10,392 nt of DNA. Origin: CAYXRK01 sp964467615. GTDB taxonomy: Bacteria; Hydrogenedentota; Hydrogenedentia; Hydrogenedentales; GCA-2746185. The DNA is taken from the NCBI GenBank assembly GCA_964467615.1, contig CAYXRK010000170.1, positions 1 to 10,392 on the forward strand. The letters run 5' to 3'. Both the position numbers and the translations under genes were made by a program. The notes beneath the pieces were generated by a model that saw only the letters and a list, made by a program, of their open reading frames with translations, made no database searches and had not been told where the DNA came from. Below are positions 1 through 6,482 of this stretch, piece by piece (position 1 is the first letter of the stretch; every line of letters begins with the position of its first letter).

Positions 1-474
1 CCAGTCCACCGGTTCTTCCGGCGTCCGAAAACCCATCGTGCCGACCTGATGGCAATACATGCACATCATTTTGAAGTTTTCCCGGTCGGCCTTGTTGTCC
101 CATTTTAGTTGGGCAAACAACTTGTCGCCAGTCGCTTGCTGCACCAGGGCCTCTGGCGTGGCTGCCGTCATCGTGATGCCTACGTCGTTCGAGTTAGCGC
201 CGACGGCATTGACCCATTGGTCTTCCAGACCGATGAGGCGGGCCCGGACGTTATGGTCCTTTTTGGCGAGGCCATCAATTTTGAATGAGCCATCGTCCTT
301 GGTGAATACAGTAACGTTCATTTCCAATTCGGGATCGAAGGCGGAAACCATAACGCCGCCCAGCGACTTGCCCGCATTGTCCTTGATTACGCCCGAAATA
401 CTCGACGACTGCGCCCAGACAGGGACGCATACGACGGCCATAACGAGCGCGCCGAACACGATCGATTTACGCAT
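1..474 (-). CDS. Secreted protein with carboxypeptidase-regulatory-like domain and cytochrome c haem motif (3' end outside window)
   Basis: The visible 158 residues begin at an ATG with a strong Shine-Dalgarno (GGAGAGGA, about 8 bases upstream). Residues 1-21 form a signal peptide with a likely cut after VWA. Residues about 25-105 look like a carboxypeptidase-regulatory-like beta-sandwich (ISGVIKDNAGKSLGGVMV, later TKDDGSFKIDGL). Residues 138-142 read CMYCH, a covalent haem c site, in a context (KMMCMYCHQVG) typical of class I cytochromes. No stop occurs, so the gene continues past position 1. The product should be periplasmic and haem-bearing. It follows coxB in the same direction after about 208 bp, so it may donate electrons to the oxidase, but it could instead serve a periplasmic dehydrogenase. 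From memory, proteins starting this way often continue into a beta-propeller lyase-like domain; that cannot be seen here. Confidence 0.8.
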   Translation of the reverse strand, partial: MRKSIVFGALVMAVVCVPVWAQSSSISGVIKDNAGKSLGGVMVSAFDPELEMNVTVFTKDDGSFKIDGLAKKDHNVRARLIGLEDQWVNAVGANSNDVGITMTAATPEALVQQATGDKLFAQLKWDNKADRENFKMMCMYCHQVGTMGFRTPEEPVDW

Positions 475-682
475 AAACAAATCCTCTCCTCATGTTCCGA
501 TCAAGACCTGGAATCAGGCCCCGAGCAGCAGCCCAAATCGCCCGCGAAAACGGGCGGTTTCCCTACGTGATGACACTCGCACATACGATAATACTCCGCC
601 AAACCAACAGTGGGCAAGCCCACGGAATAGGCGAATTTTGGCCCTATTCCACTATAAACCCACGCAGGGAACGAAGTTCCCG
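475..682. repeat. Hairpin-rich intergenic stretch between coxB and the cytochrome gene
   Basis: This stretch holds four separate perfect inverted repeats: 539-544/551-556 (CGCCCG/CGGGCG, 6-base loop), 610-615/618-623 (GTGGGC/GCCCAC), 624-631/643-650 (GGAATAGG/CCTATTCC, 11-base loop) and 667-672/676-681 (GGGAAC/GTTCCC, loop GAA). None is followed by a clear T-run on the minus strand, so a classic intrinsic terminator is not evident. The density of short palindromes resembles REP-like or other dispersed palindromic elements, but whether the sequence recurs elsewhere cannot be judged from one window. They could also stabilise the 3' end of the cox message or partly separate it from the gene downstream. 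Confidence 0.5.
588..617 (-). promoter_or_regulatory. Possible promoter for the cytochrome/carboxypeptidase-regulatory-like gene
   Basis: Read on the minus strand there is a TTGCCC box (612-617) and a TATTAT box (588-593) separated by 18 bases, a fair match to a sigma70-type promoter. It lies about 115 bases upstream of the cytochrome start codon. The -35 box overlaps the 610-623 palindrome. This is a weak call made by eye; the gene could simply be read through from coxB. Confidence 0.3.
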
Positions 683-1480
683 CTACAGTCCCCACTCGTC
701 GGTCTGCGACCTTTCCTCGGTCTTCTTCGCCAACCAGGCCTCGAATTCTTCGGGAGTCTCCACGTAGACGAGGCCCTTCATGCTGAAATGAGTCAGGCCG
801 CAAAGTTGAGCACAGACGATTTCGAACTCACGGTCTGGATTGCCGGTGACTTGTTTGAAGTCCGCCGAAGTCATCGTGGGAACGAAATGGACTGGGACGC
901 GAATTCCCGGAATCGCGTCCTGCTTGACCCGAAATTCGGGAACGGAGAACCCGTGGACCACATCGCGGCTGGTAAGGTGGATTAGTGCGGTCTTCCCGAC
1001 GGGCAGGTGCAACTGGTTCCAAAGCACGACATCGTCCTTCCCCGCGTCGTCTTCCGGAACCAGCCCCAGGGGATTAGCCTGTTCGTCGACGAGTTCCGGG
1101 CGCGACTGGCCGTAGCGCCCATCCGGTCCGGGATAGTGGATGTTCCAGCCGAACTGTTGCGCGACGACGCGAACGTCGACGACGTCGCCGTTCGGCAACG
1201 TGGTGACTTCGCGTTCCCAGAAGGGTAGTGAAAATCCGACGAGAAGGACAGACTCGATTGCAACCATCGCCAACACCAACACATAGGGCAGTTTGGATCG
1301 GAGGCCGCGGTAGTCCGCCGTCGGGCTTTTGGATTTCCGATACCGCACAAGTGGCACGACGAAGAACACGCCCCAGACGATGAGTGCGGCAAGCATGACG
1401 CCGTGGACGATGAGTATCATTTGATCGACTTCGGCCGCACGGCCCGACGCCGCGACGGGGAGCAACAGCAGGTCACGCAT
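683..1480 (-). CDS. coxB: Cytochrome c oxidase subunit II (CuA subunit)
   Basis: Subunit II receives electrons from a c-type cytochrome at its binuclear CuA centre and passes them to subunit I. The 265-residue product has two membrane helices (about 20-47 and 64-86) followed by a periplasmic cupredoxin domain. CuA ligands are visible: His176 in SRDVVHGFSVP, then Cys223, Cys227, His231 and Met234 in CAQLCGLTHFSM. Gln225 stands where many homologues have Glu. The aromatic electron-entry region is variant (AQQFGWNIHYPG rather than the usual QWYW type). There is no C-terminal cytochrome c fusion. I chose ATG 1480 because GGAG lies 9 bases upstream and the start overlaps the previous stop by 8 bases (ATGCGTGA); a GTG at 1498 or ATG at 1495 would add 5-6 residues. 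Last cox gene of the operon, which is unusual. Confidence 0.95.
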   Translation of the reverse strand: MRDLLLLPVAASGRAAEVDQMILIVHGVMLAALIVWGVFFVVPLVRYRKSKSPTADYRGLRSKLPYVLVLAMVAIESVLLVGFSLPFWEREVTTLPNGDVVDVRVVAQQFGWNIHYPGPDGRYGQSRPELVDEQANPLGLVPEDDAGKDDVVLWNQLHLPVGKTALIHLTSRDVVHGFSVPEFRVKQDAIPGIRVPVHFVPTMTSADFKQVTGNPDREFEIVCAQLCGLTHFSMKGLVYVETPEEFEAWLAKKTEERSQTDEWGL

Positions 1481-1700
1481 CGCGTTGATCTCCATCACCG
1501 GGTTCGAGGCGTAGTGAACGACGCCACAACGCGATCCCGAATAGACCTATTGCGGCGAGTACGCCGACGGTCGGCGTTAGCAACACGACGACGGCCCAGC
1601 GAATCGCCGCGGGTTGCGCGCCCTCCATTTCGGAGAAACACGCGGAGCACGCATGCGCGTACGGCGCGGCGGCGAGCAATAGCGCGAGGGAGCGTAGCAT
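1473..1700 (-). CDS. Tiny secreted or membrane-anchored CxxC protein in the cox operon
   Basis: A 75-residue product of unknown function. It has a hydrophobic N-terminal signal (residues 1-17, ending AHA), then CSAC at 18-21, a short acidic stretch, one confident membrane helix (about 33-58) and a charged C-terminal tail (WRRSLRLEPGDGDQRDA). After signal cleavage the two cysteines would sit at or near the periplasmic N-terminus. ATG 1700 is preferred, one base after the upstream stop and with GGGGA about 10 bases upstream; a TTG at 1709 would overlap the ribosome site. The stop overlaps the coxB start, so translation is probably coupled. From memory, small proteins with a signal, a C-x-x-C-F motif and one helix recur beside cox genes in PVC-type bacteria. 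A role in copper delivery or CuA assembly is only a guess. Confidence 0.7.
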   Translation of the reverse strand: MLRSLALLLAAAPYAHACSACFSEMEGAQPAAIRWAVVVLLTPTVGVLAAIGLFGIALWRRSLRLEPGDGDQRDA

Positions 1701-1701
1701 G

Positions 1702-1902
1702 TCAAACAATTCCCCAGGTCTTGCGAACGAACCGCGCGCCGTACGCCATCAACGCGACCGAGCCGGCCGCCGAACCTATTGACACCATCGCCCACACCGA
1801 GCCCCCCCCGCGCGTCCACTCGCGCCAACTCCATGCCGCAAACAGGATCGCGAATACGCACGAGAGAATCACAAAAACGGTGTGCATTATCTTGAGCGAC
1901 AT
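1702..1902 (-). CDS. Small two-helix membrane protein in the cox operon
   Basis: A 66-residue hypothetical inner-membrane protein. Residues 6-26 and 35-55 are hydrophobic helices separated by a short charged link (REWTRGGG); the C-terminus is basic (RFVRKTWGIV). The start ATG is preceded by GGGGGAGGAG, the strongest ribosome site of the operon, and sits two bases after the coxD stop; its own stop is one base before the next start. This placement argues for a real gene and for a role with the oxidase, perhaps an accessory subunit or assembly helper. I do not recognise a named family. Confidence 0.7.
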   Translation of the reverse strand: MSLKIMHTVFVILSCVFAILFAAWSWREWTRGGGSVWAMVSIGSAAGSVALMAYGARFVRKTWGIV

Positions 1903-1904
1903 CG

Positions 1905-2255
1905 TCAGTGCTCCTCCCCCACGCCGTCGTCCGGCGACGGCGCGACGACGTGTTCCGCGCCTTCGTACGGGTCATTCATCGTGAGGTACGTCAGGCCGAA
2001 GAGCCCCGCGACGAACACGATAGTGAAAAGGACGACGGCGATGATTCCGCGCCGCTCGGACATCAGGTGCATCAGTATCGCGGCAATGAGGAATACTTGA
2101 ACTGCTGCGACGCCGAGAACGGCGGCAGTGCGCTGATTGCCATCAACGCCCATGCGCACGAGTCCAATCGACAGGGCCAAGAGCATCAGCACCGCGACGG
2201 CGATGCCGATGTGTCCTCTGAGCGAAGCGGCGATTTGTTCAGGAGAATCGTTCAT
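1905..2255 (-). CDS. coxD: Cytochrome c oxidase subunit IV, bacterial type
   Basis: The 116-residue product has three membrane helices (about 14-34, 41-63 and 69-91) and an acidic, proline-containing C-terminal tail. The pattern HLMSER at the end of helix 2, followed by a helix ending TYLTMND, matches the prokaryotic subunit IV family (COX4_pro/CtaF-like). This subunit does not carry cofactors; it helps assemble or stabilise the oxidase. ATG 2255 lies two bases after the coxC stop. The open frame extends 20 codons upstream into coxC, but those residues are not membrane-protein-like and would overlap coxC. Confidence 0.85.
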   Translation of the reverse strand: MNDSPEQIAASLRGHIGIAVAVLMLLALSIGLVRMGVDGNQRTAAVLGVAAVQVFLIAAILMHLMSERRGIIAVVLFTIVFVAGLFGLTYLTMNDPYEGAEHVVAPSPDDGVGEEH

Positions 2256-2257
2256 CG

Positions 2258-2854
2258 CTACACCAAATACAACGCCGGAAACAGCACGAGCCAGACCATA
2301 TCTACGAAGTGCCAATAAAGCCCGGTGATCTCGACGCGGTTAGTAAACTGGCCCGGCGCGTGCCGGTACAAACGTAAACCTGGTCCGGCGTGCCAGAGTA
2401 AGGCCAAGACGCCGCCCACGATATGCAGAAAATGGACGCCCGTAAGGACAAAGTAAATGCCATAGAAGTTGTTCGTTGAGGGAAGGAGGCCGTGATCTAC
2501 CTTCTCGTAATACTCCAAAGACTTGATGCACAGAAAGGCCAGGCCCAAAAGTGCCGTCGCCAACGCATAGACTCGAAATTTTTCAGGTCTATCGAGCAAC
2601 AACGACGTCCATGCGAAGACCATCGTGATGCCCGACACGATCAGTATCACCGTGTTAATCGTCGCCAAAGGAACGTTAAGTAGTTCCGATCCTTTCGGCC
2701 ATTCGGGGGCACCGGTCCGCAGCATGACGTAGGCGCTGAAAAGCCCGCCGAACAACATGATCTCGGATGCGAGAAAAAGCCAGATGCCCAGCTTGCCGTT
2801 ATAGACGCCCGTATCGCGCCGCGCCTCGACGGTGTATGGAATGACCATGGACAT
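2258..2854 (-). CDS. coxC: Cytochrome c oxidase subunit III
   Basis: The 198-residue product is the short five-helix form of subunit III, a membrane subunit without cofactors that stabilises subunit I and its proton uptake path. Helices lie at about 22-43, 63-86, 93-115, 132-156 and 177-196. Family landmarks are KLGIWLFLASEIMLFGGLFSAY minus its first residues (Glu31 within helix 1), HFLHIVGG (141-148) and YWHFVDMVWLVLFPALYL near the C-terminus. ATG 2854 is two bases after the coxA stop. The reading frame is open back to 3013, but that extension is basic, proline/arginine-rich and lies inside coxA, so it is not used. A second ATG at 2848 is a possible start. Confidence 0.93.
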   Translation of the reverse strand: MSMVIPYTVEARRDTGVYNGKLGIWLFLASEIMLFGGLFSAYVMLRTGAPEWPKGSELLNVPLATINTVILIVSGITMVFAWTSLLLDRPEKFRVYALATALLGLAFLCIKSLEYYEKVDHGLLPSTNNFYGIYFVLTGVHFLHIVGGVLALLWHAGPGLRLYRHAPGQFTNRVEITGLYWHFVDMVWLVLFPALYLV

Positions 2855-2856
2855 GA

Positions 2857-4632
2857 CTACTTCGCCATCCCATCCACGGCGCTCAACGGGCGCTCGGCTT
2901 GAAGCGAGTAGTCCGCCGCTGCCCCAGGCACGCTGTATTCGTAAGGTCCGCGATACACGGCGATGGGGCCCTCGAAATTTCCGTGCCCTATCGGCGGCGA
3001 AGGCGCGGACCATTCCAGCGTTGTTGCGGCCCAGGGGTTTCGGTCAGCGCGCCGCCCGGCGACGAGACAGATCAGGACGTTGACGATGAAGAAAATCTGT
3101 ACTGCGGCCAGACCAAACGCCGAATGCGTCATCGCCTTGTTCAGAAACAATACATCCGCGGCGTGCGCGTAAGAAGCGCCACCGTCCGCCAAACGCCGAT
3201 TCACCCCGGCCAGACCTTGAATCAGCATCGGGAAAAAGATTCCGTTCATGAATATCAGCGAAGGCCAGAAATGCAGATGGCCAAGAACATTATTCAGTTG
3301 CCGTCCCGTGATTTTCGGAAACCAATAGTAGATGCCCGCGAAGATGGCGAAGATGGTCCCCGGCGCGACGATGTAGTGGAAATGTCCGATGATGTAGTAC
3401 GTGTCGTGCAGGTGCATGTCGCTCGCGACGAGGCCGAGCGGCAGGCCCGTCAATCCGCCGATGCCGAACATGGGAATGAAAGCTGTCGCGAATAGCATCG
3501 GCACCGTGAAACGAATCGATCCGCCCCAAAGCGTCCCCACCAACGCCGTCAAGATGATGACGGAGGGGATCGAAATGATCATCGTCGTCGCTTCAAAAAA
3601 CGCGCTCATCGTCGTGCCCATGCCGGTGAGGAACATGTGGTGCGCCCAAACGATGAATGACATGAAGCCGATGAACAGGGCCGAGCCGACGATCGCCTTG
3701 TAACCCCAAAGCGGCTTGCGCGTGTTATTGACGATGACCTCGGCGACGATCCCCAACGCCGGAAGTATAAGGACATAGACCTCCGGGTGGCCTAGAAACC
3801 AGAAGAGGTGCTGCCATAGCACCACGCTGCCGCCTCCGGCCACTTGCATCGGCTCGCCGGACAACACCAATCCCGAGGGCAGGAAGAAGCTCGTGCCCGC
3901 GACACGGTCCATCAACTGCAATATCGCGGCCGCCTCGAGAGGAGGAAACGCGAGCAGCAGCAAGAAGCTTGACACGAACTGCGACCAGACAAACACGGGC
4001 AACCGAAAAAACGACAACCCCTCAGCCCGCAACTGAACGATGGTGACGATGATGTTGATCGCACCCAAGAGCGAACTCGTGATCAGGAAGATCATTCCGA
4101 TTAGCCAAAATCCCTGGCCGCCGAGGTTAATCACGGAAAGCGGCGGATACGACGTCCAACCCGATGCGGCGGGACCGTCGTGCAGAAAAAAACTGCCGAG
4201 CATGACGCAGCCGCCGACGAAATACGACCAGTAGCTGAGCATGTTCAGGCGCGGAAACGCCATATCCGGCGCGCCGATTTGGAGCGGCACAAGGTAGTTG
4301 CCGAACGCCCCGACCACCATCGGCACCACCGCGAGAAAGATCATGATCGTGCCGTGCATCGCGCCAAAACCGTTGTACGCCTCCGGTACGAGGACGCCGC
4401 CGGGCAGGTAGATGTTGTCGTCTGGAAGGCCGGACAGCCCAGGGACCGCCCTGCCCGGATAGGCCAACTGCCAGCGCATGATCAGCATCAAGCCGAAGCC
4501 GATGAAAAAGAACAGCGCCGAGGTCAGGCCGTACTGAATCCCAATCCACTTGTGGTCAATCGAAAAGACATACTTCCGAATGAAACCCGGTTCGTGAGAT
4601 TCGAGATGATGAGCGTCGTGGTCCACGGTCAT
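2857..4632 (-). CDS. coxA: Cytochrome c oxidase subunit I
   Basis: Catalytic subunit, reducing O2 to water at the haem a3-CuB site in the inner membrane. The 591 residues carry His93 and His419 (low-spin haem), His417 (haem a3), His282, His331 and His332 (CuB), Tyr286 in GHPEVY (His-Tyr cross-link), His409/Asp410 (Mg region) and Arg479-Arg480 (haem propionates). D-channel residues Asp123 and Asn130 and the gating Glu284 are present, so it resembles A1-type oxidases rather than NO reductases. Ungapped comparison between the HHMF and GTLWGG motifs puts Ile360 where mitochondrial and proteobacterial enzymes have the K-channel lysine. The C-terminus extends past the last helix with a soluble tail (about 528-591). 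First gene of the cox operon; the ribosome site is weak (ACGACGGA close to the ATG). Confidence 0.97.
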   Translation of the reverse strand: MTVDHDAHHLESHEPGFIRKYVFSIDHKWIGIQYGLTSALFFFIGFGLMLIMRWQLAYPGRAVPGLSGLPDDNIYLPGGVLVPEAYNGFGAMHGTIMIFLAVVPMVVGAFGNYLVPLQIGAPDMAFPRLNMLSYWSYFVGGCVMLGSFFLHDGPAASGWTSYPPLSVINLGGQGFWLIGMIFLITSSLLGAINIIVTIVQLRAEGLSFFRLPVFVWSQFVSSFLLLLAFPPLEAAAILQLMDRVAGTSFFLPSGLVLSGEPMQVAGGGSVVLWQHLFWFLGHPEVYVLILPALGIVAEVIVNNTRKPLWGYKAIVGSALFIGFMSFIVWAHHMFLTGMGTTMSAFFEATTMIISIPSVIILTALVGTLWGGSIRFTVPMLFATAFIPMFGIGGLTGLPLGLVASDMHLHDTYYIIGHFHYIVAPGTIFAIFAGIYYWFPKITGRQLNNVLGHLHFWPSLIFMNGIFFPMLIQGLAGVNRRLADGGASYAHAADVLFLNKAMTHSAFGLAAVQIFFIVNVLICLVAGRRADRNPWAATTLEWSAPSPPIGHGNFEGPIAVYRGPYEYSVPGAAADYSLQAERPLSAVDGMAK

Positions 4633-4706
4633 TCCGTCGTGTAGATATATTCGCGTACTCGCAATAAAACACCGTACGCCCAGCTTGGTGCAAGGGGAAG
4701 AAGGTT

Positions 4707-4735
4707 ACTATAGTGAGTCGGCAAAACGTGCGCAA
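4707..4735 (-). promoter_or_regulatory. Probable sigma70-type promoter of the cox operon
   Basis: On the minus strand TTGCGC (4730-4735) and TATAGT (4707-4712) are separated by exactly 17 bases. Transcription would begin near 4700 and give a leader of roughly 65-70 bases before coxA. It lies in the 127-bp gap between the methyltransferase stop and coxA, where a promoter is expected because the two genes are functionally unrelated. I saw no convincing operator palindrome nearby. Confidence 0.6.
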
Positions 4736-4759
4736 GGCCCGAACCGGATCGATCACACG

Positions 4760-6412
4760 TTAGCGGCCGTATTCGGCCGGTTCCTCGCGGATGATGAGTT
4801 GGTCACCGCCGTTGGCTTCGCGTTTGCGAGCCTTCTTAAAGGTGACGTTCATTCCCGTTACCGCAGGCATCTCGATTCGTTTGCCCGCGAGGAGCTCGGC
4901 GACGGTCAGAATCTGGACCTTTGGGTACCTGCCCCACCGGGATTCATACGCGCCAGCATCAGCAGCCTCGGCCCGCATGGGCTTCGTCGGCGCATGCATG
5001 GAAATCAGCACGCCAATCTGGGCCCCTTCGCGTTGGATCACCCCCACGAGATCACGCACGTACGCCGGAGTAAGTTTTCCGGCCTTGACCGAGAGAATCA
5101 CCTGTTTGGTTTCGGCGGCGTCGCCCTCGTGGAAGTAGATGCGGCCATCAATGCCTTTGTCCGCGCCCTTCTTCTGGACCACAGGCCTCGCTCCAACCAG
5201 GCCCAATGCCCACCATTGGAACTGATACGGATCCTGCGCGGCCAATACGCGCGCATCGGGCACGGACGCGGGTTCGCCGACTACATCGTAGGTCTTGTTT
5301 ATCCCCTCGCCGTAAGTGTCTTGCAGGCGGTGCCGAATGAGACTGACCGCGAGCACGGTCACGTCGATGCCGATCCAGCGGCGGCCAAGTTTCTGCGCGG
5401 CATCGACGGTCGTGCCGCAGCCGCAGAAGGGATCGAGGACGAGATCGCCTTCGTTCGAACTCAGCCGGATGATTCGATCCAACAGTTGGAGTGGCTTCTG
5501 CGTCGGATATCCGAGCCTCTCCTGCGCTTGAGAATTGATCGGCGGGATATCCGTCCAGACGTCGTCCAACGGTTTGCCCCGTTGCTCGTCCAGATACCGA
5601 ATGTATCGAGGGACTCCTCCGGGTTTTGGCTGGACAATACGCCCCGCTTCGTACTCGCGCTGCATCCTATCCTTGGTCCAACGCCAAACTTTCGTCATTC
5701 CCATAAATTCGTACGTGAGGTTGGGACGATTCGGATTGGGATTCGTGATATCCGTCAACTGATACAAACGTCCTTCATCGTCTCGATGCGTGTACTTTCG
5801 TTGCGTTTTTTCGTCGAGGTCACCCAAATCGTAAGGTTTGTACACTTGGTCGTTGTTCCAGACGGCCTCTTCCGATTTTTGGGAAACGAGAATCAGATCA
5901 TGGTTGGTCGGCAATTTCTTCGTCATCAACGATTTTGCAGTCGTCCGCTTCCATATGATTTCGTTCTTGAAGTGTTTCGCCAGAAATACTGCGTCCAGCA
6001 ACAACTTCAAATAATGGCTCGCCGTGGGATCGCAATGGAGGTAGATCGATCCAGTCGGTTTCAGCACTCTCCGAAGCTCGCGTAAGCGCGGGGCCATCAT
6101 CGCGAGATACGCAAGCATGTCGGATTCGCCGACAAGTTTACGGAAGGCCTGGAGGGCTTCGGAGAGTTTGCCGCCGGCTTCGACGGTCTCATGGTAGGCG
6201 CGGGCTGCGGTCTCGTCCCAGCGCCACGTGTCCTCGAACGCCTTGATTTGCGAGGCGGCGGCCGCGCCGTCGTGCTCCTTAAACAGCACGTTGTAAGACG
6301 CGTTCGAGTTGAATGGCGGGTCGAGGTAGATGAGATCGACGGACTCGTCCTTGACATGTTCGCGTAGGACGGCCAGGTTATCGCCGTAGTAGAGCTTGTT
6401 CTTGTCCGTCAT
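4760..6412 (-). CDS. DNA methyltransferase (beta class, likely m6A) fused to an Mrr-like nuclease domain
   Basis: The 550-residue product starts with a methyltransferase: motif IV DPPF (31-34), a long target-recognition stretch, YPTQKP (302-307), then the SAM-binding motif I DPFCGCGTT (327-335). Motif IV before motif I defines the beta class; DPPF favours N6-adenine over N4-cytosine. Residues about 394-510 form a PD-(D/E)XK domain of the Mrr type: GADKGIDG (416-423, Asp422) followed by ILSVKAG (Lys443), with Ser441 where most relatives have Gln or Glu. It could therefore methylate and cut, like a one-protein restriction-modification enzyme, or the second domain could be a weakened DNA-binding relic. 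No restriction or specificity gene adjoins it. ATG 6412 is chosen because the upstream open frame is arginine-rich low-complexity sequence overlapping the hairpin region; the ribosome site is poor. Confidence 0.9.
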   Translation of the reverse strand: MTDKNKLYYGDNLAVLREHVKDESVDLIYLDPPFNSNASYNVLFKEHDGAAAASQIKAFEDTWRWDETAARAYHETVEAGGKLSEALQAFRKLVGESDMLAYLAMMAPRLRELRRVLKPTGSIYLHCDPTASHYLKLLLDAVFLAKHFKNEIIWKRTTAKSLMTKKLPTNHDLILVSQKSEEAVWNNDQVYKPYDLGDLDEKTQRKYTHRDDEGRLYQLTDITNPNPNRPNLTYEFMGMTKVWRWTKDRMQREYEAGRIVQPKPGGVPRYIRYLDEQRGKPLDDVWTDIPPINSQAQERLGYPTQKPLQLLDRIIRLSSNEGDLVLDPFCGCGTTVDAAQKLGRRWIGIDVTVLAVSLIRHRLQDTYGEGINKTYDVVGEPASVPDARVLAAQDPYQFQWWALGLVGARPVVQKKGADKGIDGRIYFHEGDAAETKQVILSVKAGKLTPAYVRDLVGVIQREGAQIGVLISMHAPTKPMRAEAADAGAYESRWGRYPKVQILTVAELLAGKRIEMPAVTGMNVTFKKARKREANGGDQLIIREEPAEYGR

Positions 6413-6445
6413 GCCGAGTTGCGCCCCCCTGCGCGCGGCCCCTAG

Positions 6446-6475
6446 ATTCTGCCCTTCTGTCAGGGGTAGGGGCAA
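6446..6475 (-). promoter_or_regulatory. Weak promoter candidate for the methyltransferase
   Basis: On the minus strand TTGCCC (6470-6475) and CAGAAT (6446-6451) are 18 bases apart. A 6-bp inverted repeat, CCCCTA/TAGGGG (6439-6444 and 6467-6472), brackets the region and could be an operator or an RNA stem. The match is marginal; the methyltransferase might instead be read through from the ROK gene. Confidence 0.22.
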
Positions 6476-6482
6476 ACCCGCC

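Noticed and set aside
501..803. 100-codon minus-strand frame reading through the coxB end and the hairpin region
   Set aside because: Overlaps coxB in another frame, and the two cysteines and two histidines in MCECHH look like translated repeat DNA rather than a haem or zinc site.
59..985. Long open frame on the plus strand, 308 codons
   Set aside because: It runs antisense across coxB and the cytochrome gene, has no ribosome site or recognisable domain, and its composition is what the complement of GC-rich coding DNA gives.
2855..3013. Upstream extension of coxC inside coxA
   Set aside because: The added residues are arginine-rich and unlike subunit III; the coupled ATG at 2854 gives the normal five-helix length.
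4708..4720. Thirteen bases identical to the core of the phage T7 promoter (CGACTCACTATAG on the minus strand)
   Set aside because: The upstream half of the T7 consensus is absent and the bases coincide with a good sigma70 -10 box at correct spacing from TTGCGC, so chance is the simplest explanation. Vector contamination is unlikely because flanking genes are continuous.
4747..4754. GATCGATC palindrome after the methyltransferase stop
   Set aside because: Short and common by chance in this composition; no second copy or T-run supports a terminator or operator.
4685..6085. 466-codon plus-strand open frame
   Set aside because: Antisense to the methyltransferase, whose motifs are unambiguous; the frame is open only because of codon bias on the other strand.
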